NCBI GenBank assembly: GCA_907165135.1
Contig: OU015570.1
Span: 1,426,001-1,490,000 of the forward strand
From: Oikopleura dioica
Taxonomy: Eukaryota > Chordata > Appendicularia > Copelata > Oikopleuridae
DNA: 64,000 bases
Direction of reading: 5' to 3'
In this document: piece by piece, positions 22,733 to 31,530 of the stretch
Layout: each line of letters opens with the position of its first letter
Position numbering within the stretch: the first letter of the stretch is position 1
Program-made: the position numbers and the translations under genes
Notes under the pieces: model-generated
Databases searched by the model: none
The model's input: the letters and a program-made list of their open reading frames with translations, nothing else
Told to the model about the DNA's origin: nothing

Positions 22733-22895
22733 CAGATTTTTTGATGATAAAATTTTCCATTTTTCGAAGAAAATTTATCGAAGAAAAATTTTAAGGCTCT
22801 ACGGCGGGACATTTTTTGAAGACTCTTGCCCACTTTTGTGGACATTTTTATGAAAAGTTGGGACAAAAAATGTCCACAAAAGAGGTTAATAACTG
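22733..22895. mobile_element. Truncated C1 element, inverted
   Basis: It carries the reverse complement of the first about 160 bp of the C1 copy at 21950, ending AATAACTG followed by TA. Confidence 0.6.
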
Positions 22896-23143
22896 TAGAT
22901 CTATCAAGGATAAATTCGTTTATATGAGATAGTTTATACAGCCTAAAAGGGAGGGCGCCCAGACTCAAATGTCAATTGTTAATATGACAAGCAGAAGCGC
23001 TTGACCATGGACGCAATTGAATGGTACTGCGACTGAATCGCAGCGGTACAGTAGGGGGCAATCAAACGCTTACAAACAAAAATCGTTGGTGATTTTGTAG
23101 TTTGAAAGCGCAATTAAGTTCGCAATTATAATAAATAACAACC

Positions 23144-23215
23144 GATGAAATGGTGTAGTGGTTAACACACCGCACTACGTAGTAGGAGTCTCGGGTTCGA
23201 TTCCCGGTCTTACCA
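23144..23215 (+). tRNA. tRNA-like sequence (tRNA pseudogene or SINE head)
   Basis: An A box (TGGTGTAGTGG, 23151-23161) and a B box (GGTTCGATTCC, 23194-23204) match the Pol III internal promoter with normal spacing. The T-arm and D-arm can pair. The acceptor pairs at only about five of seven positions and the anticodon stem is poor (loop CTACGTA), so this is probably not a working tRNA. A tRNA-derived SINE head is a good alternative; I could not define a SINE tail. Confidence 0.45.
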
Positions 23216-23374
23216 GACACTTTTTGGTTGTCCAATTCTATCATTGAGAGCCAGTACTCAAAATAGGAGAGCTAGGTGTGCACCTGCCCTCTGGAAGAAT
23301 TCCACCTTCGCGATCATGGGTCAGAACGCTCAGTCTTGATTTCGCTTCTCAGACTGAGCGTATTAGTACTCGAG

Positions 23375-23675
23375 GGTGTAGGGCGCCCAGGTTCACAATT
23401 GTGAACCCGGTTCACAATTTTGTGAACCCGGTTCGCAATCTGTGTGAACCCGGTTCACAAAATTTTTAAAAGTATAAAATCAGGGGTCTGTATGCGCTCC
23501 GCGCCTGATTTCAAAGAGAAACTCATTTTTGACGTTATAAACTTTCTCTACAGCCGCGCCTTTAGTCAGTTTGAGTCACTTTTTTGACCGAAATTGTGAA
23601 CCAGGTTCACAAAACTGTGAACCGGGTTCACAAAATTGTGAACCAACCGATTGTGAACCTGGGCGCCCGCCACCC
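23375..23675. mobile_element. Mutator-like foldback element, GGTTCACAATTGTGAACC type
   Basis: Ends are GGTGTAGGGCGCCCAGG and CCTGGGCGCCCGCCACC. The arms are built of GGTTCACAA/TTGTGAACC units. GTACTCGAG lies directly outside both ends (23366-23374 and 23676-23684), a perfect 9-bp target duplication. The interior carries TATGCGCTCCGCGCCTG (23491-23507) and CCGCGCCTTTAGT, the core shared by this group. Confidence 0.9.
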
Positions 23676-23959
23676 GTACTCGAGCTAATAGAAGAGAATT
23701 TATTGATGCTGGACCGTACAGACGCAGAGCTAGAACAATAAATTCAATTAAGGTTTGTTTCGTCTCTTGGACTGCCACTTCCTTTCGCGATTTGAAGACA
23801 ACAGATTCCAGCCCTTCCTCTCTCGCGAGTAACTTGGTCTGTATTCTGTTTCTGTCGCTCTAAACTGTGGTCGTAATAAACCAGTCTAATACCAACAGAG
23901 ATACGCGAGGGTGTTGTTTAGGCAGTTTTGCAGGCAGGTTTTCGTGGTGACTGAATTCT

Positions 23960-24440
23960 GTGAAGGAACCCAAATTCCGAGATCAGAGTTCGGACCGAGA
24001 CCCAGCTTCTGTTTAAACAAACCTCGAGCCCGGTCGAATACCGTGGAGCTATGAATGACAGTGTTGGAGTACAATTTGACACCACCGTGGGTCACGTGTA
24101 CTATAAAGGCGACAAGTTCCTGAGACTTGCTTTCGCGCAAAATGATGGCCCTATCCGGCATCGAAAATGTGAATCGTGGAAAGATCACATTACTGGCTTG
24201 TTAGCCAAAGAAATTCGTAAAGTTGATAAGGACAATCGCTTTATCAGTCAGGTGGCGCATTTGCCCTTGGCTTGGGGAAACAATGACGGCCGAATGCCGG
24301 ATGTGACTGGAAGACTTTCCATTCCTGCCAATCTCTGGCAATTCGAGGAATGGAGAGGCGAAGGGCGGTTTGACGGCATGGATGCCATTGAATTCGCGAG
24401 AGTAAACCAGCAACATGATGGTTTCATGAATTATTATTAA
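23960..24440 (+). CDS. Unidentified open reading frame (3' part of a gene or element)
   Basis: A frame open from about 23960 runs to a TAA at 24440; the first ATG is at 24051 (130 codons). The protein is mixed and globular-looking, with Trp/Gly-rich stretches (NLWQFEEWRGEGRFDGMDA), and ends DGFMNYY. Upstream codons also look coding, so the true start or an exon junction may lie earlier. I recognise no family. G/C at third positions and protein-like composition set it apart from the AT-rich surroundings. It may be a fragment of a retroelement gene. Confidence 0.45.
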
Positions 24441-25048
24441 AACGAGACGATTCTGCTCTTACGTCAGTTCATGGATGCAAAAATATTCAAAACTGCCATT
24501 CTTCAGTACTGCCAGAAAAAAAATATTAAACAAGAAGAATAAACTCTTTTGAAATATTATTAAAGAACGCAAAAAAAAAATATTTTTTTTTCATTAAAAA
24601 AATTCCGCTCAAAGTCCGCTCGCTCGCTCAAATTTTTTTTTTCGGCCGTCCGCTCAGCCGCTCGCTCAGCTCAATAATTTTTTTTTGTAGACCGCTCAGC
24701 CGCTCGCTCCGCTCAAATATTTTTTGAGAAAAATTGGAACCCTGTTCTGAGCATTCTTGTTTTTTAATGTAAGCTGCTATCACTTGTCGTTTTCAAGATA
24801 TGAGCGCTAGAAATCTGGTCGAAAAAATTTTTTGGCTTCAATTTTTATCAATGAGGCCTTTTAAGCTCAGAGCACAAGAAATATCATGGTAGTCTTGGTT
24901 TTGCTTTTGACAGGATATTATGGATTCTAGAGCCAAAAACATGAATCTAAGTTCCAAAAAATGCAAAAATCGCCGAGATCAATTTTTCAAAAAATTATTT
25001 TCGATGTAAAAGTATATTCACTCTAAACAAGCTTCTGACAAACCTTGC
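24441..25048. repeat. CCGCTCGCTC-rich element end and AT-rich spacer
   Basis: CCGCTCGCTCGCTC/CCGCTCAGCCGCTCG repeats at 24606-24720 end in ATTGGAACCCTG, which resembles a hAT right terminus. No left end was found. The rest holds no gene. Confidence 0.4.
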
Positions 25049-25240
25049 ACTCGGCAGGTTATTGTTATCATAACCCCATTAGGCAACTTTTGTACAGAAT
25101 TTTCCGGGCTTTCCGGTGATTGTTAAATAATTATAATTATAATTTCATATCCTTAAAAATGAAAGTGCAGAATCCTTTTGAAGATGAACTTCTCTTTTCG
25201 ACCATAGCGGCTGTATCACAAATGATAGAGAAAAACTAAA
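25049..25240. repeat. Dispersed repeat, second copy at 28031-28230
   Basis: CACTCGGCAGGTTATTGTTA and TCATAACCCCATTAGG-type sequence recurs in the same orientation 3 kb away, with about 75-80% identity by eye over about 190 bp. Confidence 0.75.
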
Positions 25241-25247
25241 AGCAAGA

Positions 25248-26016
25248 GGTTGTAGGCGGTCACCTAGGTTTTCAAACCCAGAGTCGCAAAAGTATCTAGC
25301 CTGGGTTTTCTAATCCCAGGACACAAAATCATTGAGCCTGGGTTTTCGAAAACCCAGGGTCGCCATTTATGAGAGTCTGGGATGGTCAAACCCAGGTTGC
25401 CGCATTTTATCAGTAAGTTGAGCCTGGGTTTTTTCACTTCAAGCAAAACAAAGCCTATCAAGTCTAGAGACTGCTTTAACAAAAAATGTTCAAGATTTAT
25501 GTCAATCCTGATCATCTGGTATTATCTGACCTTAGCTAACCTTAGCCTAACTAAACTACCGGTACCAATTTGTACTGTCAGCTCAAAATATAGTCCAGAA
25601 AAATGTGCAAAGGCAAAAAATTAAGGCCGGAGTGCGCTCCGCGCCTGGTTCGACAGGAAGAGTCAATCTTTAGCTAGTCAACTGTTTCTCCTTTCGCGCC
25701 TTTACTAAGAAGGCCATTTACGGTGTTGCTAGTACCAATAAGCTTTACTCCTGGATGTTCTTTGGGCCAAAATCGCGGGTATATGCAGCAATTCTGTTTC
25801 TAGACATATTAAAATCTGTTTTCATCCATGCAAAAAGACCCAGGGTCAACTTCCTGATAAAATGCGGTGACCTGGGTTTGCCAAACCCAGGCTCTCAGAG
25901 TGGCGAGCCTGGGTTTTGAAAACCCAGGCTGATGAATTTGAGAATCTGGGACTGGTAAACCCAGGCTGGGAATTTTGCGACTCTGGGTTTGAAAACCCAG
26001 GTGACCGCATACCACC
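25248..26016. mobile_element. Mutator-like foldback element, CCTGGGTTT/AAACCCAGG type
   Basis: Ends GGTTGTAGGCGGTCACCTAG and its complement (with substitutions) enclose arms of CCTGGGTTTT and AAAACCCAGG units. AAGCAAGA lies directly outside both ends (25240-25247 and 26017-26024). The core AGTGCGCTCCGCGCCTGG is at 25631-25647, and TTTCGCGCCTTTACT near 25693 is also shared with the 23.4 kb element. Confidence 0.85.
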
Positions 26017-26829
26017 AAGCAAGAATAGAAAGAAGACTTTCTGTAGATTTTGTTTGCAAAAAGAATTTTGAAAAATCTCATGTCAAAAATCAATGAAGCG
26101 CTGCTGAAGTCGCGCTTTAGCCAGCTCGCCAAGGTCCCTTAAGATAAAGGTCCGAACTTTCATTTAAGAATATGAAATATGCATGTTTACATGCTTCTTT
26201 ACTCGGAACACGGCCAGTTTTAGGGCGAATTTCGACCGAGATCAAAACTTTGAGGCGAAATTTTGTTAAAAACCTAAGAGAAAAATTATTTCCTTCTGAC
26301 CAGGGCTCCGAATCGCGGGGGCGCGCGCCGTGAGCGCCAGAGTTTGAACGCAAGCGCGAACGAGAATCTCGGGAGCAAGCGGCGCCCTCCCGAGCAAGTT
26401 GGGGAGCAAAATTTCAAAATGAAAGTGCCGGCGGGTCCGAGTTTGCGCCTCTTTTCTCGGTTTATAATCGATCAGCTTGTGAAAAATTGAATGAAAGAAT
26501 CTTACCCTGAAGAATATCTTTAAAAATTATGATAAATTATCTTCATTATGAATTTTGACATGAGCTATTTTCAAAAATTCTTTTTGCATATATAATTTAT
26601 ATACACTCTTCTTTCTATTGTAGTTTTAAGTTTTTCTCTATCATTCTTAATTCAGTCGCTATCGACGAAAGAAAATTTTAACTTCAAATGGATTCAGCAC
26701 TTTCGATTTTGAAGATATGAAATTATATGTAAAAGCTTCCACCAGAAAGCCAAGAAAATTCTGATCAAAAGTTATCTAATGAGGTCTTATGAAAATCATT
26801 AAAGTAGTAATAAAAATCTATAATCCATA

Positions 26830-27920
26830 CAGTATGGACCATACTATGGAGCCTAAGTACCGAGGGCGAGAGATTTCACGACGGAGAGCGAAATAGATTG
26901 GGGCATTTGCGCGTGTTTTTCTCGTCCCAATCTTTTTGCTATTTTTGGCGCGCATCTTGCGCCACGTGGGAGTGGGTCCTCCGCGAAGAACAACAACAAC
27001 CCCCGTCTAGAAACATTTTTCACAATTCACCTCTCTCAATAATTGACCTTAGAAACTTCTTCTTCCTTCAATTTTTATAACTTTGATTTTGTTTTAATAA
27101 TAAATAAACTAAATAATAATAATTTGTAAATAATAATCAAAGAAAATCTTTAAATTAAAAATATATTCAAAACCATAACATAATTGAAAACTTGATCAAT
27201 TTGAATTTTAAAGACGATGGGTGTGGGCGGGGTTGGGGACTGAGATTGATCACCTCGGAGTTCCCAGCCATTGTCAAGCCCCTTAAATTTAAAAATCATG
27301 GAACGGGGCTGAGACGGCCCGAAGGGCCGTCAAGCCCCTTAAATTTAAAAATCATGGAACGGGGCTGAGACGGCCCGAAGGGCCGTCAAGCCCTTAAATT
27401 TAAAAATCATGGAACGGGGCTGAGACGGCCCGAAGGGCCGTCAAGCCCTTAAATTTAAAAATCATGGAACGGGGCTGAGACGGCCCGAAGGGCCGTCAAG
27501 CCCTTAAATTTAAAAATCATGGAACGGGGCTGAGACGGCCCGAAGGGCCGTCAAGCCCTTAAATTTAAAAATCATGGAACGGGGCTGAGACGGCCCGAAG
27601 GCCTGAATTTTTAGGGTCTTCCAGGAAGGCCGGTCTTCCACCAGAAAAGGTCCTCCAGGGGTCCTCCAAGAGTCACATGATCAAGATTTTTTAAAATTTT
27701 TATCTATTTATAAGTTAAAGATTAAATAATCTTAAAGAGTCTAGGTTAGACCTATCTTCCATCAATTGGGTCTTCCACCAGATAAAAGTCCTCCATTAGG
27801 CATGGGAAAATACTTGAATGTGCGCGAAATATTCAAAACCCCGGCCCGGGCCCTCAGACTCCGTCGTGATATCTCTCGCCCACGGTAGTCTAAGAGTAGT
27901 CTAAGAGTATGGACCATAGT
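26830..27920. mobile_element. Nested element with about 50-bp inverted ends
   Basis: TATGGACCATACTATGG...CGAGGGCGAGAGATTTCACG on the left mirrors CGTGATATCTCTCGCCCACGG...TATGGACCATAG on the right (27860-27916). The interior holds a minisatellite and GGTCTTCCA/CCTCCA repeats near 27620-27790. No target duplication was identified. Confidence 0.55.
27275..27605. repeat. Minisatellite, about six units of 53-54 bp
   Basis: The unit holds CGGCCCGAAGGGCCGTCAAG and CCCTTAAATTTAAAAATCAT with GGAACGGGGCTGAGA. Copies are almost identical, so the array is young or homogenised. The palindromic GGCCCGAAGGGCC relates it to the array at 6975-7140 in the opposite orientation. Confidence 0.95.
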
Positions 27921-28653
27921 TATTAGCGCATACTTAGCGGGAATCAAGCGCAAACAAGCCAAAATATTGCCTCGCGCAACGCGAACGCCCGCTGTGGAAC
28001 CGATCCACTCTGGAAAAGCTCACCATCCACTCGGCAGGTGATTGTTATCATAACCCCATTAGGTAACTTAAGTACAGAATTTTCTCGGCTTTTCGGTGAA
28101 TCAAATTTCGTTGAGAACAAATAAAGTTTTCAGGAGTTTATTCCTTTTGAAGTTGAATTTCTCTTTTTCACTCTAGCTCAAGAATTAATTGTGATGAGGA
28201 AAATCTGAAAGTGGGAGGTGAAGGCTGAGAGAATGTAGATATGTTTAACAAACAAAAATTTCGAAAAACTTTTCTGAAACATCAATGGCGACCGCGTGAA
28301 GTAGGACTTCGCGTTACTCGCCCGGGTACTCCTATACATCGGCGCGGCGCTGCTAGCTCGGTCCGCGCTCGGCCAGAACCTCGGCGGGATCGAGCCCTTG
28401 GAGCCCGTGAGCGCTGAAAAATGTTGCTCCCGAATTTTTGGGGAGGGCGCACCTTGCGCCCAAGAGTTTTGTTCGCGCGCGCGGTTTGACTTGGCCGCTC
28501 CCGGCGCACGCCCCCGCGATTTGGAGCCCTGCTTCTGACAAAATTAAGATCTAGAATAGTTCTTTATTTGGAAATGATTAGAAACCTTCCACCATTTACA
28601 GGTTTTCAGGAATACGGCCTCAAACGTAGCCTGATCGATACCCGTAGCCTTAA

Positions 28654-29116
28654 CCCGTTGCCGAGCGCGTAGCATCCTGAATGTTGGATGAAAAATTAAC
28701 ATTGAGAATTCTCGAAGATTTTTTGATTTTAAAAATTTCAACTTTTCTCAAATAGATCTTACGCTTTAAAATTATAAAAATATTGTTGTATGCCGCTAGA
28801 AAATGGAAAAGAAAAGTGAAGTCAGCCCTCGCGGCGCTGCCTTTCTTTTGTTTTACAGCGCGCCATCGTCTTTTCTCTAGACTTGAACAATGGCGCCGCT
28901 GAAGGAACCCTCATTATTTCGTGATTTTCGGTCTTTTACCTATTCGGAAACTTTGTGAAAAGGTATGAATCTAGTAGCTAAGGCTTTAGTGAATACCCAC
29001 AATTAAAAATTATGAATAAAGACAAAGTAAAAATGGGAGAAAAATGCGCTCAAAGTCGTAGCATTTAGGATGCTACGCGAGCGGCAAGCCAATGTAGCGG
29101 AGCGCTCGGCAACGGG
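28654..29116. mobile_element. piggyBac-like miniature element, family P3
   Basis: It begins CCCGTTGCCGAGCGCGTAGC and ends GCGCTCGGCAACGGG, flanked by TTAA on both sides (28650-28653 and 29117-29120). It is 463 bp and non-coding. Confidence 0.75.
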
Positions 29117-29139
29117 TTAAAGTGGACATTTTCATTATT

Positions 29140-29350
29140 AGGGTTAGAAAAATCCGTCGCCACAAATACCATAGACATCGGTTTCAAGGATCTCCATCGA
29201 GACGAGTATCAGGCGAAATTGCATCTCGCGAAGCAGGAGGACAAGCACGTTATGCACAAAGGCATGCTTGTGCCTACCAAGAAGACAAACTTACGCGTGA
29301 AAATCCTCCTCCACGAGCAGAATATTCTGCAGCAAAATCCGCTTCCCTAA
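29140..29350 (+). pseudogene. Coding fragment (3' exon) of an unidentified gene
   Basis: A frame of about 67 codons runs to a TAA at 29350, following a possible acceptor (TTATTAGGGTTAG). It encodes a charged helical segment (KDLHRDEYQAKLHLAKQED ... LLHEQNILQQNPLP). Composition is clearly protein-like, but no upstream exon is present and C1-element sequence lies immediately upstream, so it is probably a captured or stranded gene fragment. Confidence 0.4.
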
Positions 29351-29386
29351 TGAGCAAAAACTGCTTTCATCGAACCAGGGAATGGG

Positions 29387-29645
29387 AAACGGTCGGTTAC
29401 AATACCAATTGGTATTCCAATACCAATTTTGGTATTCCAATACCAAAGTCGGCAAAAAATTGCCAATTTTTTAACTTAAAAGTCGGTTGTGCGCTTCGCG
29501 CCTGTATTATAAGATACCTAAGGAGTGTTTTTAATAATTTCTTTGGCAAAAAGTCCAAATTTTTTAAAAGAAGTTGGTATTGGAATACCAATTTTTGGTA
29601 TTGGAATACCAAAAAAGCTTTGGTATTGTAACCGACCGTTCCCGT
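29387..29645. mobile_element. Foldback element, TTGGTATTCCAATACCAA type, nested in a C1 element
   Basis: Arms beginning AACGGTCGGTTACAATACCA are built from TTGGTATTCCAATACCAA palindromes. The core GTGCGCTTCGCGCCTG lies at 29489-29504. No matching target duplication was visible, unlike its relatives. Confidence 0.65.
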
Positions 29646-30359
29646 TTTCTTGGACATATTTGCAAGGATGTTCCATTTTTGTGGACATTTGTCCAGCCGA
29701 GAAAATTTAAAAGGAAAAAATAGGGTGTTTTTTTCAAAAATCAGGAATTTTTATTAGAAATCAATGGCTTTTACTGTTTAATTGACCAAAAATGGTGAAA
29801 AAAGGTAAAAATACGTTTCAATGATGAAATTTGCCATTTTTCAAAGAAAAATTTATCAAAGAAAAATTTTGAGCCCCTATATCATATAGGCTATATGTCA
29901 AGAAAAGCCGAGATCCCTAGAAAAAATGATGACAAAGAATGCGACGAGCACGTAAACCTTCGAGGTAGAAGGTTTACGTGTTTAAATTTAATCCATTTAA
30001 ATTAAAAAGCCAGAGATCGCTTACTTATATCCAAAAATAGTAATTTTGCTGACAATTGGAGGTGCCAGACCTATTATATGTCCCACAAAAACCCTATAAA
30101 ATGAAGAAGATGTCCACGAAATTGGGGTCAACAAAAGAGGAAAAAACTGTACCAATAAAAAATAGAAAACGACTAGGACTCATTATTTGAAATTCCGATT
30201 CCGAAACTCACAACGTACCCAAAAAATTGAGATTGAATTTACGCCGAAGTAGCATTTGAAAAATATCTGTCTTATTTTTATTTAACAGTTTTATTTTACA
30301 GATAGAAACATTGTAAAATTAAGTAGGAGCCTCTGACAAATTTCCAAGTTTTTGAGGGT
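29646..30359. other. C1-element right part and spacer, no gene
   Basis: Sequence up to 30150 follows the C1 family and ends CAACAAAAGAGGAAAAAACT then G, followed by TA. The remainder is AT-rich. Confidence 0.5.
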
Positions 30360-30362
30360 AAT

Positions 30363-30957
30363 CCTATACATCGGCGCGGCGCTGCTCGCTCGATCCGCGC
30401 TCCTCCAGAACCTATTTTCACTAGGCCATAAAATTCGAACGGAGTGGGATTTTCAAAATTCAAAGATTTGTAATCCTTTAACTCTCTTCTATTGCTCTAA
30501 CAAAAATGAAAAAATCGGCACTGAGAAACTATCAGAAAACCGCCGGTTTCTTTTAAAAGACATTTCCCGCCATTTTTCTCATTCAAATTTCACGAAAATC
30601 AGATGGTCTTGTAGAGAATCGTCTATTCTTCTCTGCTGGAGCGCGCCGTGAGAAATAGGAAGAAAAGAGGCGCTAAGAAGCATAGCGCTGATTCTCTACA
30701 AGACCATCTGATTTTCGTGAAATTTTAATGAGAAATGTGGCGGAAAATGTCTTTCGATGGAAACCGGCGCTTTTCAGATAGTTTCTCGTTGCCGATTTTT
30801 TCATTTTTGCTAGAGCAATAGAAGAGAGTTTAAGGATTACGAATCTTTTGAATTTTGAAAAATCTTACTCCGTTCGAATTTTATGGCCTAGTGAAAAATC
30901 TTTCCTAGTAAAAGGTTCTGGCGGAGCGCGGATCGAGCGAGCAGCGCCGCGCCGATG
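30363..30957. mobile_element. Near-perfect hairpin element with about 270-bp arms
   Basis: CTATACATCGGCGCGGCGCT at the left end is mirrored at the right end, and the arms stay complementary almost to the centre near 30650. Such full-length palindromes are typical of self-complementary MITEs. Another copy of the end lies at 28330-28365. No target duplication was found. Confidence 0.75.
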
Positions 30958-30962
30958 AATAG

Positions 30963-31530
30963 CGGTCGTCACTTCCAATCTTTCGGGATCGCTCGAATCA
31001 TTCGGGAGTTTTGGTGGGGATCACGCTATAAAAAAGTGGTATAAATGCCGAATTCGGGCATTTGCCGAATCAAAACGATAATTCTATCTGTCTTCGTCAA
31101 ATTCGATGGTCTTAGAAGGCCAGACCTTTTATCAATGGTGAATTCGCAGTGAAAGAGAATGTGTTCGCTCCGCGCCTGTCTTATAGAGAATTTCATGAGC
31201 TTTAGATCCACTTATTCGAGTAAATTATTAAAGGGTTAGCGCATTCCGGGCGAACCCGTTGAACTCTGATACTGATCAGTGGGACGTTGCGCGCGCAGTG
31301 CCAGTCTCGGCTGGCCAGTTGTCTCTCGAATAAAGTAGAAGCAGCAGCTAAAAACTAGAATTGTTGTCTTTTATTCCCAGGAGCTAGAGTCTCAGTGGGA
31401 GAGTGTTTCCAGCAAATGCATTGACCCTTTATTATTTTCTTTTTCGTCAAGCCTTAATTTGCTTCAATAAAGACGTACTTTGACGTAACTGTATGGCTTT
31501 AAATATTTTCTGGGTCAGAAATTACTGAAA
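30963..31530. mobile_element. Second copy of the CTTTCGGGA-type foldback element, interrupted and 3'-truncated
   Basis: It matches 14849-15275 through the core box (31161-31178). A segment of about 200 bp (about 31230-31430), starting AAGGGTTAGCGC and ending CCCTT within TATTA repeats, interrupts it. The match then resumes (TTTGCTTCAATAAAGACGTA) and stops near 31530, where the plus-strand YR element begins. Confidence 0.65.

Larger units (their letters stand above)
26301..28531. mobile_element. hAT-like non-autonomous element of 2.2 kb with perfect 8-bp target duplication
   Basis: It begins CAGGGCTCCGAATCGCGGGG and ends CCCCCGCGATTTGGAGCCCT then G. CTTCTGAC flanks both ends (26293-26300 and 28532-28539). 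An 8-bp duplication with CAGGG ends is diagnostic of hAT. It encodes no transposase. Inside are a minisatellite, an inverted-repeat element (26830-27920) and the second copy of the 25.05 kb repeat. Confidence 0.85.

Noticed and set aside
22540-22968. 142-codon minus-strand ORF
   Set aside because: Part lies in a C1 element copy, the rest in AT-rich sequence; the composition follows the repeat and not a protein.
23144-23215. Functional tRNA gene
   Set aside because: Pol III boxes are good, but the acceptor and anticodon stems pair poorly, so it is kept only as tRNA-like.
27275-27605. CRISPR array
   Set aside because: The repeats are contiguous 54-bp tandem units without variable spacers, in a eukaryotic context.
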